Source of the DNA: Sphingomonas limnosediminicola
GTDB taxonomy: Bacteria > Pseudomonadota > Alphaproteobacteria > Sphingomonadales > Sphingomonadaceae
Reading direction: 5' to 3'
Assembly (NCBI RefSeq): GCF_039537965.1
Contig: NZ_BAABBM010000001.1
Location: forward strand, 2,703,501 to 2,767,500
Length of the DNA: 64,000 nucleotides
The notes under the pieces were generated by a model. That model was not told the origin of the DNA. It ran no database searches and saw only the letters and a program-made list of their open reading frames with translations. Below, in pieces: positions 35,038 to 44,368 of the stretch; the first letter of the stretch is position 1, and each line of letters starts with the position of its first letter. Both the position numbers and the translations under genes were made by a program.

Positions 35038-36111
35038 ATGTCTGTCCACTTCCACACGCTGAAGGTCGCGGAGATTGTTCCCGAGACCGCTGAAGCCAAT
35101 TCGATCCGCTTCGAGATTCCGGAAGAGTTGCGCGAGGTTTTCCGGTTCCGCGCGGGGCAACATTTGACGCTGCGGGCGACGATCAACGGCGAGGAGGTGC
35201 GGCGGAATTACTCGCTATGCACGGCACCCGCCGACGGCGACTGGATGGTCACCGTCAAGCGCATCGGCGGCGGTCTGTTTTCGAACTGGGTCGGCGATCA
35301 ATTGAAGGCCGGCGATACCGTCGAAGTGATGGTCCCGCACGGCAGCTTCACGACCGATTTTACGGGTGTCGGAAAGCGCCATCTCGTCGGCATCGCCGGG
35401 GGGTCGGGGATCACGCCGGTGATGTCGCTGATCAAGACGTTGTTGCGCGAAGAGCCGGAAAGCCGGTTCACCTTGCTCTACGGCAACCGCGACAGTTCGT
35501 CGGTGATCTTCCTCGAAACGCTTGCAGGGTTGAAGGACAAGCATCTCGGCAGGCTCGAGATATATCACTTTCTCGACCAGGAGGAGCAGGACATCGACCT
35601 GTTCAACGGCATGCTCAACCGCGAGCGGCTCGAGGAGGCGATCGCGCTGCTGGTGCCGAACGCCGTGGACGTTGACGGCTGGTTCATCTGCGGTCCCGGC
35701 CCGATGATGGACGCGGCTGAGGGCGCGCTGCTTGACCGCAACATCCCGAAGGAGCGCATCCACATCGAGCGCTTCACCGCTGACCGCCCTGCCGGGGCGG
35801 TGGCGAAGGAAATGGCGCAGCTTCAGACGCAGGCGGCGGGCGTTACCGTCGCCGTCACGCTGGATGGACGGACACGGCGCGTGCCGTTCACCGCGGGAAA
35901 CATCCTCGACAGCGCGCGCGAGGCGGGTCTGCCCGCGCCCTTTGCCTGCAAGGCCGGCGTATGCGCGACTTGCCGGGCGCGGGTCACCAAGGGCAAGGTC
36001 GAAATGGCCGTCCACTATGGCCTCACCGACGAGGAAGTAGCGGAGGGTTATGTGCTCACCTGCCAGTCCGTCCCGGTCGGTGATGGAGTCGCAGTGGATT
36101 ACGACGCCTGA
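35038..36111 (+). CDS. paaE: Phenylacetyl-CoA epoxidase reductase subunit E
   Basis: This 357-residue protein joins an FAD/NAD(P)H ferredoxin-reductase part (about 1-240; RRNYSLC for FAD, CGPGPMMDAAE for the nucleotide) to a C-terminal plant-type [2Fe-2S] ferredoxin with CKAGVCATC and a distal LTCQ. It supplies electrons to PaaABC. Confidence 0.95.
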   Translation: MSVHFHTLKVAEIVPETAEANSIRFEIPEELREVFRFRAGQHLTLRATINGEEVRRNYSLCTAPADGDWMVTVKRIGGGLFSNWVGDQLKAGDTVEVMVPHGSFTTDFTGVGKRHLVGIAGGSGITPVMSLIKTLLREEPESRFTLLYGNRDSSSVIFLETLAGLKDKHLGRLEIYHFLDQEEQDIDLFNGMLNRERLEEAIALLVPNAVDVDGWFICGPGPMMDAAEGALLDRNIPKERIHIERFTADRPAGAVAKEMAQLQTQAAGVTVAVTLDGRTRRVPFTAGNILDSAREAGLPAPFACKAGVCATCRARVTKGKVEMAVHYGLTDEEVAEGYVLTCQSVPVGDGVAVDYDA

Positions 36112-36130
36112 TTTAGCTAATCGCTTGTCC

Positions 36131-37333
36131 ATGCTCACGCGCACCGACGCCAAGGCGAGAGGCCTTGCCGATCTTCCGCCGGTCCAGGCCGACTCCCTTC
36201 TTGCCCTGATCGCCTTGTGCGACGCGGATCCGCGGCCCGAGAAAATCGATGTCGGCGTCGGCGTTTTTCGCGACGCGGTTGGCAATACGCCGATCCTGAA
36301 GGTGATGAAGGAGGCCGAGCGGCGCCTCGTCGATACGCAGCGGAGCAAGTCCTATCTCGGCAGCTCTGGCGACAAGAGGTTCGCCGAGCTTATCCGGCCT
36401 ATCCTGCTGGGCAACGAGCATGCCCATGACGAGCGGATCGCCGGACTTCAGACTCCGGGCGGCTGCGGCGCGCTTCGCCTGGGCTTCGAGCTGATCGCGA
36501 CGGTAAACCCGCAGGCGCGCGTGTTCGTCGGGACGCCGACCTGGCCGAACCACCCGCCGATCATCAAAGCAGTCGGGCTGCCGATCGTCGAATACGGCTA
36601 CTACGACCGGCAAAGCAGGCATGTCCTGTTCGACGAAATGATGGCCAGCCTCAACACGGCCGAAGCGGGCGATGTCGTCCTGCTCCACGGCTGCTGCCAC
36701 AATCCGACCGGCGCCGACCTGACCCACGAGCAATGGCGGGAGGTTACGCACCTCGTGGCTGCGCGCGGGCTGCTGCCGCTGGTCGACATTGCTTACCAGG
36801 GCTTCGGGCGCGGGCTGGACGATGATGCGCACGGGCTGCGCGGTATCCTTGCGGCCTGTGACGAGGTGATCGTTGCGCAAAGCTGCGACAAGAATTTCAG
36901 CGTCTATCGCGACCGCGTCGGCTCGCTGTTCGTGAAGACGGGCACGGTCGAGACCACCAAGACCGCGATGGGCCACGTGTTCCAGCGCGCGCGCGAGATG
37001 TGGTCGATGCCGCCCGATCATGGCGCGGCGGCGGTGCATATCATCCTGGAGGACCCGCAGCTTCGCGCTGACTGGCTGGTCGAGCTGGCCGCGATGCGCG
37101 ACCGGATCAATGCGGTGCGCCAGCGCATTGCCTCTGCCGACCCGCGCCTTGCCTTCATCGGCGGGCAGTATGGAATGTTCTCGATGCTGCCGATCTCGCG
37201 CGAGCAGGTTCTTACGCTGCGCGAAGACGGCGCGATCTACATGGCGGATAGCGGCCGTTTCAACGTCGTCGGGATCGCAGACTCGGACATCGATCGATTT
37301 ATCGAGGCCGTGGTCGAGGTAATGGACGCCTGA
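36131..37333 (+). CDS. Aromatic/aspartate-type aminotransferase
   Basis: This 400-residue class I aminotransferase resembles TyrB/AspC. The PLP lysine K254 sits in SCDKNFSVYRDRVG, and CHNPTGADLT is the phosphate/ring-binding segment. The ATG at 36131 is the family start; a longer reading from 36050 lies within paaE. It is two bases from the following E1 gene, so the set is co-transcribed. With a 2-oxoacid dehydrogenase and the paa genes next to it, phenylalanine to phenylpyruvate is the probable step. Confidence 0.88.
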   Translation: MLTRTDAKARGLADLPPVQADSLLALIALCDADPRPEKIDVGVGVFRDAVGNTPILKVMKEAERRLVDTQRSKSYLGSSGDKRFAELIRPILLGNEHAHDERIAGLQTPGGCGALRLGFELIATVNPQARVFVGTPTWPNHPPIIKAVGLPIVEYGYYDRQSRHVLFDEMMASLNTAEAGDVVLLHGCCHNPTGADLTHEQWREVTHLVAARGLLPLVDIAYQGFGRGLDDDAHGLRGILAACDEVIVAQSCDKNFSVYRDRVGSLFVKTGTVETTKTAMGHVFQRAREMWSMPPDHGAAAVHIILEDPQLRADWLVELAAMRDRINAVRQRIASADPRLAFIGGQYGMFSMLPISREQVLTLREDGAIYMADSGRFNVVGIADSDIDRFIEAVVEVMDA

Positions 37334-37335
37334 CC

Positions 37336-39393
37336 ATGGCCGATCGAGATCCGGGCAAGGTATCTGCCGAAGTTGATTGGCGTGAGGTTGCAAGGCTGGT
37401 TCTGACCAGCCGGGAAATGGACCGGATCGAGGAGCAGGAACTCGTTCCTGCCAAGAAGGTCCTGTATCAATTCAGCGCGCGCGGCCATGACATGGCGCAG
37501 GTTCTGCTTGGACTCCAGCTCAAGGACGGGGACGCGGCTTGCGGCTACTACCGCTCGCGCCCGCTGTTGCTAGCGTTGGGCGTGGAGCTGGCGGATGCGC
37601 TTGGGTCGGGCATGGGCCTGGCCGGCGGCTATTCGGACGGGCGCGATATCGGCGTCGTGTTCAATTACCCCAATCCCGGCGGTGCGCATGCCTTGCCGAT
37701 GTGCGGCGGGGTTGGGGCGCAATATACGCCGGCGGCCGGTTGGGCGCAGGCGATCGCTTACAAGCAAAAGGTTCTGAAGGAAGAACCGGCCGACGCGATT
37801 GCATTGGTGCTCGGCGGCGACGCCAGCTGCGCGACGGGTGGATTTTGGTCTGCGTTAACCATTGCCACCACTCAACAATTGCCGCTGCTAATTTACGTTG
37901 AAGACAATGGCTACGGCATCTCGGTTCCGTCGGAATATCAGACACCTGGCAAGGATATCGCATCCAATCTCGCGGGCTTTGCCGGGCTGACGATCTTCAG
38001 TGGCGACGGCACCGATCCGGCCGAAGCTACTAAGCTGATCCACGATGCCGTTCACCATGTTCGCAGCCAGCGAGCGCCCGCTTTGCTTCGCCTGACGGTG
38101 CCGCGGCTGGAAGGGCATAGCTTCCAGGACACGCAGACCTACAAGTCCGAGGCCGAGGTTCAGGCCGAGTGGGCGCGCGATCCGTTGCCCAAGCTGAAGG
38201 CGCATGCCGCGCGCTATCAGGTCGGCGATGAGCAATGGGCCGACCTCGAGCGCGAGACGTCGTGGCAGGTGCAGGCCGCGGTTGCAGAAGCGGAAGCGCG
38301 CGGCGTTTCGTCGCCGGAGAATGTGACGAGCAACGTCTTCTTCGAAGGCGAGCTGCAGGAAGTCGGTGGGCTGTGGAACAGCGGCTACGAGGCGCCAGCT
38401 TCGACTGACGAGCCCACGAGTTCGGGCCAGCGCATCAACATGGTCACGGCAATCCGCCGCGTGCTCGACCAGGAGCTGGAGAGCAATCCGCGCGTGCTGG
38501 TGTTCGGCGAGGACGTCGGACCGAAGGGCGGCGTCCACGCGGTGACGCTCGGGCTCCAGGAAAAGTTCGGTCGCGATCGTGTGTTCGACACCAGCCTGAA
38601 TGAAGAGGGGATCGTCGGACGGGCCGTGGGCATGGCGCTCGCCGGGCTGATGCCGGTCCCGGAAATCCAGTTCCGCAAATATGCGGAGCCGGCGACTGAG
38701 CAGATCCACGACTGCGGGACGATGCGCTGGCGCACGCATAATCGCTTTGCGACGCCGATGGTGCTTCGCGTGCCCGGCGGCTTCTTCAAGTGCGGGGACC
38801 CGTGGCATTCGATGACCAACGAGGTCGAATTCGTGCACAATCCTGGCTGGAAGGTCGCGGTGCCGTCTAACGCTGAGGACGCGGTCGGGCTGCTGCGCGG
38901 AAGCCTGCGAGGCAACGACCCGGTGCTGTTCTTCGAACATCGCGCCATGCTGGACGACAGCTGGGCACGGCGGCCGTGGCCCGGTGACGAGTACGTCCTG
39001 CCGTTCGGCCGTGCGAAGAAGACACGGGAAGGCGACAAGATCACGATCGTCACATGGGGTGCGATGGTCCCACGCTGCGAGGCGGCGGCCGAGGGCTTCA
39101 GCGCCGACGTCATCGACCTGCGTACGCTGCAGCCGTGGGACAAGGATATGGTTCTCGACAGCGTCCGCCGCACGCGCCGTTGCCTGATCGTTCACGAGGA
39201 TTTGCGGACGGGCGGTTTCGGCGCCGAGATTGCTGCGGTGGTGGCGGATGAGGCGTTCCTCGACCTCGACGCGCCAGTGGCTCGCGTAACGATGCCGGAC
39301 ATTCCGAGCCCGCATCACCCGAAGCTGATGGAATGGGCGCTGCCGAACGCGGCCAGCATTCGTGCCGAGATCGAGCGGCTGGTGGGGTTCTGA
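37336..39393 (+). CDS. 2-oxoacid dehydrogenase E1, fused alpha-beta subunit
   Basis: This 685-residue protein fuses the E1 alpha part (about 1-335; TPP motif GGDASCATGG ... DN) with the E1 beta part (about 365-685; VFGEDVGPKGGVH). It belongs to the branched-chain 2-oxoacid dehydrogenase type rather than pyruvate E1. It decarboxylates a 2-oxo acid with TPP and passes the acyl group to E2. Sitting between an aromatic aminotransferase and E2, right after paa genes, it may accept arylpyruvates. Confidence 0.92.
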   Translation: MADRDPGKVSAEVDWREVARLVLTSREMDRIEEQELVPAKKVLYQFSARGHDMAQVLLGLQLKDGDAACGYYRSRPLLLALGVELADALGSGMGLAGGYSDGRDIGVVFNYPNPGGAHALPMCGGVGAQYTPAAGWAQAIAYKQKVLKEEPADAIALVLGGDASCATGGFWSALTIATTQQLPLLIYVEDNGYGISVPSEYQTPGKDIASNLAGFAGLTIFSGDGTDPAEATKLIHDAVHHVRSQRAPALLRLTVPRLEGHSFQDTQTYKSEAEVQAEWARDPLPKLKAHAARYQVGDEQWADLERETSWQVQAAVAEAEARGVSSPENVTSNVFFEGELQEVGGLWNSGYEAPASTDEPTSSGQRINMVTAIRRVLDQELESNPRVLVFGEDVGPKGGVHAVTLGLQEKFGRDRVFDTSLNEEGIVGRAVGMALAGLMPVPEIQFRKYAEPATEQIHDCGTMRWRTHNRFATPMVLRVPGGFFKCGDPWHSMTNEVEFVHNPGWKVAVPSNAEDAVGLLRGSLRGNDPVLFFEHRAMLDDSWARRPWPGDEYVLPFGRAKKTREGDKITIVTWGAMVPRCEAAAEGFSADVIDLRTLQPWDKDMVLDSVRRTRRCLIVHEDLRTGGFGAEIAAVVADEAFLDLDAPVARVTMPDIPSPHHPKLMEWALPNAASIRAEIERLVGF

Positions 39394-39395
39394 CG

Positions 39396-40610
39396 TTGAT
39401 CGAGGTCCGCGTTCCCGATGAGCAGGAGGGCACCAAGGCCGTCGTCCGCGCCTGGCTGAAGGCGGTGGGCGATGCCGTGGCGGAGAATGATCCGCTGGTG
39501 GAGCTCGAAACCGACAAGGTGACGCAGGAAGTGCCGGCGCCGGTGGCGGGCGTGCTGGCGGAGATCCTGCTCGATACGGACGCCGAGGCGGTGCCGGGGG
39601 CGCTGCTGGCGCGCATTGAGACTGATGGAGCGGCTACTCCCGCCACTCGTCCTAAGCGTGTCGAAGGGCTGCGTTCGCCATCAGTCCCGGAGAATGAGGC
39701 TCAGGGCGTCGACAAACTCAGCCCGAACGGAGGCGGGGAAACGCGCCTCAGCCCGTCGGTTCGCCGGGCGTGCTTGCAGAACGGCATCGATCCCTCGCGC
39801 ATTCGGGGCACGGGACGGAACGGGCGGGTGACGCGCGAGGATGTCGACCGGGCGGTTGCATCGGCGACGGTGGTCAGCGTCGGCGAACCTACCACCGCGC
39901 AGCCGCGTCAGTTCTCGCCACAGGACATTCCGCACGACCGCATGCGCCTGACCATCGCGGAGAACATGGTCCGCGCCGTCAGCGATGCACCGCACGTGAC
40001 GGCATTGTTCGAAGCGGATTTCTCGGGCATCGCCGCGCACAAGGCAGCGCTTGCGGCGAGGGGCACGAAGCTCAGCTACACGGCTTACATCGTGAAGGCG
40101 GCCGCCGAGGCAATGGCGGTGGCGCCGGCGATCAACGGGCGCTGGGAAAAGGATCGCATCGCGATCTCGCCGACGATCGACATCGGCGTTGGCACTGCAC
40201 TGGGCGAGAAGGGCCTGGTCGTTCCGGTCGTGAAGGATGCCGGATCGCTGAGCCTGGAACAGGTGGGTGCGAAGCTCGATGACCTCACCCGTCGCGCCCG
40301 AGAGGGAAAGCTGGAGCGTTCGGATGTCTCCGGTGGAAGCTTCACCATTTCCAATCACGGCGTGTCGGGTTCGCTGCTCGCGGCGCCGATCATTCTTCAT
40401 CAGGGGCAGGCGGCGATTCTCGGCGTAGGCAAGCTGGATAAGCGCGTGGTCGTTCGAGAAGTCGGTGGTCAGGACGCGATCCTGATCCGGCCGATGGCCT
40501 ATGTGACATTGACGATCGACCATCGCGTGGTTGACGGTCATCAGACCAACGCATGGCTTTCGCGCTTTGTCGAAATTCTGGAAAACTGGCCGCCGCTTCA
40601 GCGGTCCTAA
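39396..40610 (+). CDS. 2-oxoacid dehydrogenase E2 (dihydrolipoyl acyltransferase)
   Basis: This 404-residue protein has one lipoyl domain (about 1-75; lipoyl lysine K41 in ELETDKVTQEV), a peripheral-subunit-binding domain (about 120-155; RACLQNGIDPSRIRGTGRNG) and a catalytic domain ending in HRVVDG. A TTG at 39396, two bases after the E1 stop, is the likely start; an in-frame ATG at 39333 lies inside E1. No E3 gene is nearby. Confidence 0.9.
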   Translation: MIEVRVPDEQEGTKAVVRAWLKAVGDAVAENDPLVELETDKVTQEVPAPVAGVLAEILLDTDAEAVPGALLARIETDGAATPATRPKRVEGLRSPSVPENEAQGVDKLSPNGGGETRLSPSVRRACLQNGIDPSRIRGTGRNGRVTREDVDRAVASATVVSVGEPTTAQPRQFSPQDIPHDRMRLTIAENMVRAVSDAPHVTALFEADFSGIAAHKAALAARGTKLSYTAYIVKAAAEAMAVAPAINGRWEKDRIAISPTIDIGVGTALGEKGLVVPVVKDAGSLSLEQVGAKLDDLTRRAREGKLERSDVSGGSFTISNHGVSGSLLAAPIILHQGQAAILGVGKLDKRVVVREVGGQDAILIRPMAYVTLTIDHRVVDGHQTNAWLSRFVEILENWPPLQRS

Positions 40611-40632
40611 GCGGGCGCCGCAGCGCTTCCCG

Positions 40633-41667
40633 TCAGACTGGCGCTCGTAGGGTGGCGCGCACGCCGGCATGGCTGGGGTCGTAGACCAGCTCGCTCGAGA
40701 GCGAGCGCGCCATCGCGGCGATGAGCTTCGATCCCATGCCGGTTCCTCTCGGGGCCGCACCGGCTTCCATGCCCTGTCCGTCATCCTCGACGAGCAAGCG
40801 GAAGTGTCGCTCGTCGTCGAGGCCAAGCTCGACGCGGACCTCGCCAGGCGCTCCGTTCGAATAAGCGTATTTGCAGGCGTTGCTCACCAGTTCGTTGACG
40901 ATGACGCCAAGGGACACGGCCTTCTCCGCCTGAAGCTCAAAGGGCTGGACCGAGAGCCGGATGACGCGCGGCGCGGCCGGGGTCGACCAGGTGTGCTGGA
41001 GCTCGGTGATCAGGGCGTCGAAATATTGATCCACGGCGACGCTTTGCACGTCGTCCGACGCGTAAAGGTTACGATGCACCTGCGCGATGGCATCGATGCG
41101 CCGCTGCGTATCGTCGAGCGCTTCGCGCGCGGCGCCACCAGGAAGCACACGCGCCTGCATGCCGATCATCGTCGAGACGATCTGCAGTGAATTGGCGACG
41201 CGGTGGTTTACCTCGCGCAGGAGAACGCCGAGCCGCTCATTGGCCGCTCGCAGTTCGGATTCTGCTTGCGCCTTCTCGGCCTTCAGCCGTTCGGTCTGTA
41301 GTGCATGCGCAAATGCGCGCTCAAGCAAATCAACGAAGTCGTCACCGGTCGATTTGACTACGTATTCGTAGGCGCCGGCTTTCAGCGCGGCGACCGCAAC
41401 GCTGCTCTCCTCAGACCCGGTGACGTAGACCACGGGCGGGCAGCCGGCGATCTTGCGAAGTTCGCCTAGCGTCTCAAGGCCGTCCATTCCGGGCATGTAG
41501 TGGTCGACCGCGATGAGGTCGAACTTCTCGGCCTGCGCGAGGCTGACTGCTTCCGCGCCGCTTTCGGCGGGAACGACGTTATGGCCGCGACGGCCAAGCA
41601 GCTTCTCGACGAGGCGGCGCGTGCCCGCGTCGTCATCGACGTACAGGATGCGGCGCGGCAGATGCAT
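40633..41667 (-). CDS. Response-regulator/HisKA_2-type kinase hybrid
   Basis: This 344-residue protein has an N-terminal receiver domain (about 5-120, phospho-Asp in VDHYMPGMDG). A coiled-coil linker follows, then a HisKA_2/HWE-like dimerisation region with NHRVANSLQ and a C-terminal HATPase domain (ending GTGMGSKLIAAM). It likely relays phosphate in the general stress type of network. It adjoins the single-domain regulator upstream. Confidence 0.85.
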   Translation of the reverse strand: MHLPRRILYVDDDAGTRRLVEKLLGRRGHNVVPAESGAEAVSLAQAEKFDLIAVDHYMPGMDGLETLGELRKIAGCPPVVYVTGSEESSVAVAALKAGAYEYVVKSTGDDFVDLLERAFAHALQTERLKAEKAQAESELRAANERLGVLLREVNHRVANSLQIVSTMIGMQARVLPGGAAREALDDTQRRIDAIAQVHRNLYASDDVQSVAVDQYFDALITELQHTWSTPAAPRVIRLSVQPFELQAEKAVSLGVIVNELVSNACKYAYSNGAPGEVRVELGLDDERHFRLLVEDDGQGMEAGAAPRGTGMGSKLIAAMARSLSSELVYDPSHAGVRATLRAPV

Positions 41668-42107
41668 CAGGCTTCGGGGTCAGGGACCTGCATCACCGAC
41701 AGGAAGAGGCCGAGCTGACGGATCGCGTCGGCGAAGCTTTCATAATTGACCGGCTTGGTGATGTAGACGTTGCAACCGAGATCGTAGCAGCGCTGGATCT
41801 CGACCTTGTCGTCGGTAGTGGTCAGGACGACAACCGGCGTCCGCTTGAGCTTCTCGTCGCTCTTCACCTTCGCCAGAATGTCGGTGCCGCTCATGTCGGG
41901 CAGGTTGAGGTCGAGGAGGACCAGCGCAGGGCCGTTCAGCTTCGGCCCGTCGTCGTGGTTCATGAGGTAATTCAGGGCATCGCCGCCATTGGTGAAATGG
42001 CAGATTTCATTGTTGATCCCGGCACGCCGGATGTTCTTTTCGATCAGGCGGGCATGGCCTTCATCATCTTCGATCATGACAATGTTGACCGGGCGTTGGT
42101 CGTTCAA
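41667..42107 (-). CDS. Single-domain response regulator (Rcp1-like)
   Basis: This 146-residue CheY-like receiver without an output domain has its acceptor Asp in LLDLNLPDMSG. Such regulators accept phosphate from CHASE3 or phytochrome-type kinases. The start overlaps the stop of the kinase gene by 4 bp, and its stop adjoins the hybrid gene; all three form one operon. Confidence 0.92.
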   Translation of the reverse strand: MNDQRPVNIVMIEDDEGHARLIEKNIRRAGINNEICHFTNGGDALNYLMNHDDGPKLNGPALVLLDLNLPDMSGTDILAKVKSDEKLKRTPVVVLTTTDDKVEIQRCYDLGCNVYITKPVNYESFADAIRQLGLFLSVMQVPDPEA

Positions 42108-43591
42108 TTTCGAACCCCTTGGTCTGCGTAAGTGGCTGGAAGATTTACCTGAAACGTAGCACCATGGCCAAGTGCGGATTTCAAGTCGATGAAACCGCCG
42201 AGGCGGTAGGCCAGGGCGCGGACGTGGGCAAGGCCAATGCCCTCGCCGGGCTGGTCCTGCATGCCGGAGCGGCGGAAGAGGTCGAACACGCGCTCATGGT
42301 CCTTCACGTCGATGCCGCGGCCATTGTCTTCGACTTCGAAGATGAGGCGGTCGCCCTTTGCGAAACCGCGCACGGCAATCTGACCGGGACGTCCGGGCTG
42401 GAGATATTTGATCGCGTTCTCGATGAGGTTCGAGAAGATCTGCTCGATCGCGACGCGGTCGCTGACGATGTCCGGCAAGGCCTTGTCGACCGTGACTGTC
42501 GTTCCGGTTTCGGTGATCCGGTGTTCGAGGCTGTCGACGATGCCTTTCACGACGTCCGTCATTTTCAACCTCTCGGGCGACAGGGTCCGCCGACCTTCGC
42601 GCGATAGCTTGAGGATGGCGTTGATCAGCCGGTCCATCTTTTGGGTCGAAGAACGGATGAAGCCGATGGCCTCCGGAAGATCCTGACGCGCGGCCAGGCT
42701 ATCCGTCGTGAGGATTTGCGGCGCCTCCTTTTGGGCGCGATCGAGGAGCGCGACCAGCGACTTGTTCGTCTCCTCAAGCTCTGCGGTGAAGCCGAGGATA
42801 TTGACCAAAGGTGAGCGGAGGTCGTGACTGACGATGTAGGCGAAGCGCTGGATTTCATCCTTTGCGCGCTGGAGATCCGCCGTGCGCTCCTGGACCGCGC
42901 CTTCGAGATCGTTGTTCAGGACGTTCAGGCGGTTGCGCGCCGTGAGCAGGGTCTCCGTGTAGCGTCGGACGATGACGATCACGGCGACCGCGAAAAGCAG
43001 CAGCAGAACGGCTGTGATCGACAGGATGATGAACAGGATCGTCGTAAAATTGCGAACCGTTTTCGATCGGCTCTCGAGAAGGCGCTCTTCCTCCGCGCGC
43101 ATGGCAGTGCTCAGCGCGCGGATCGCGTTGACGCGCTTCTTCGCGACTTCGGCGGCGAAGATCCTGCGCGCCTCGTCGAGCTTGCCGCTGCCAGCAAGCC
43201 TGATGACGCCCTTCAGCGTTTGAATTTCCGTGTTCAGGATCGGCATCAGCCGCTTCAGGTTTTCGCGCTGCCTTGGGTTGTCGGCAGTCAGCCGGGCGAG
43301 CCGCGCAGTCGCTGCGGGAATCTTGCTTGAGTTGTCGCGGAAGGTTTGGGTGCGAGCCGGGTCGGGCACCAGCAGATAGCCGCGCGAGGACGTTTCTGAC
43401 CGCTCGACGTAGATTTCGAGTTGAGCGAGTTGGTCGGCGACCTGGTAGGTGTGCGTGACCAGGGCGTTGCTGCGTTGGTTCAGGGCAAAGGCCATGATGA
43501 CGGCGACGAGTGCCGTCAGCAGCAGCCCGAAGCCGATTATTACGCCGAAGAGGGCAAGCCGACTGAAGCGGCGGTCGTCGATCTGCAACAT
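42104..43591 (-). CDS. CHASE3 sensor histidine kinase
   Basis: This 495-residue kinase has two membrane helices (about 12-34 and 183-208) flanking a periplasmic CHASE3 domain. A coiled-coil linker, the phospho-acceptor region SHDLRSPLVN (about 255-265) and a HATPase domain with GRGIDVKDHERVF follow. The ligand is unknown. First gene of the kinase/regulator operon. Confidence 0.92.
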   Translation of the reverse strand: MLQIDDRRFSRLALFGVIIGFGLLLTALVAVIMAFALNQRSNALVTHTYQVADQLAQLEIYVERSETSSRGYLLVPDPARTQTFRDNSSKIPAATARLARLTADNPRQRENLKRLMPILNTEIQTLKGVIRLAGSGKLDEARRIFAAEVAKKRVNAIRALSTAMRAEEERLLESRSKTVRNFTTILFIILSITAVLLLLFAVAVIVIVRRYTETLLTARNRLNVLNNDLEGAVQERTADLQRAKDEIQRFAYIVSHDLRSPLVNILGFTAELEETNKSLVALLDRAQKEAPQILTTDSLAARQDLPEAIGFIRSSTQKMDRLINAILKLSREGRRTLSPERLKMTDVVKGIVDSLEHRITETGTTVTVDKALPDIVSDRVAIEQIFSNLIENAIKYLQPGRPGQIAVRGFAKGDRLIFEVEDNGRGIDVKDHERVFDLFRRSGMQDQPGEGIGLAHVRALAYRLGGFIDLKSALGHGATFQVNLPATYADQGVRN

Positions 43592-43639
43592 TGCCGCGCG
43601 CGTTGCGGGATTACGGCCGTTGGTTCAAGCCGTTAGGGC

Positions 43640-44368
43640 TTAGATTTCCAGCACGACATATTGCTTGCCGAAGGTCGGCTTCAGCACGAACTGCGCGACG
43701 TTATAGACGGGCGTCCCGCCTGGCGTCCGGCCTTCATAAGTTCCGTGGTGGGCGTGGCCGTGAACGACGGCTTTCACGTGATCGAACCGGTCGATCGCAT
43801 CCGCCAGGCGCTGTGACCCAAGATATTGGAAGATCGCCTCCGGCTCGCCTTCGAGCGTTTCAACGGTGGGCGAATAGTGCAGGACGGCGACGCTGCGGTC
43901 GGTGCGGAGCGAGCGCAAGCCGTTCTCCAGCTTGCGCGCTTCGTTCATGGCTTCGTCGACGAAGGCTTTGGCGATTGGCTCGCCAAACGGCGCCAGCTCA
44001 CCGCGGCCATAGCCGCCCATGAAGCCCTTAACGCCGGCGAAGCCGACACCCTGGATCTCGATTGCTTGCTCATCGAGGATGGTCATCCCCGCTTCGTGCA
44101 GGATTTCGCAGACCTTCTCCGGCTGGCCGCACTCGTAATCGTGGTTGCCGAGAACGCCGACCACGGGGATCGAGCAGGACTTAATGTCATCGGCGAGGAT
44201 GTTTGCCTCGCCGGTCTTTCCGAAATTCGTCAGGTCGCCGCAGAGGACCAGCACATCCGCCATGCTCGAGATTTCACTGAACAGCTCGCGATAAGGTGCG
44301 ACGTCGTTTTCCTGCACGTGAAGATCGCCGATCGCCGCAACGCGGAGCTTGCCGTTTTCACTCGCCAT
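43640..44368 (-). CDS. Calcineurin-type metallophosphoesterase
   Basis: This 242-residue protein has the metal-binding motifs GDLHV, GDLTNFG, GNHDYE and GHAHHG in order. The ATG at 44368 (MASENGKLRVAAIG) starts next to the first motif. Its first bases overlap the end of the nucleotidyltransferase gene by 11 bp, so they are co-transcribed. Substrate unknown. Confidence 0.87.
   Translation of the reverse strand: MASENGKLRVAAIGDLHVQENDVAPYRELFSEISSMADVLVLCGDLTNFGKTGEANILADDIKSCSIPVVGVLGNHDYECGQPEKVCEILHEAGMTILDEQAIEIQGVGFAGVKGFMGGYGRGELAPFGEPIAKAFVDEAMNEARKLENGLRSLRTDRSVAVLHYSPTVETLEGEPEAIFQYLGSQRLADAIDRFDHVKAVVHGHAHHGTYEGRTPGGTPVYNVAQFVLKPTFGKQYVVLEI

Noticed and set aside
36113..37393. Long minus-strand open frame opposite the aminotransferase
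   Set aside because: It mirrors the aminotransferase codon pattern, has no family signature, and the plus-strand gene has clear catalytic motifs. An antisense artefact of high GC.
37888..39318. Long minus-strand open frame opposite E1
   Set aside because: Same reasoning; the plus strand encodes the fused E1 with TPP and beta-subunit motifs.
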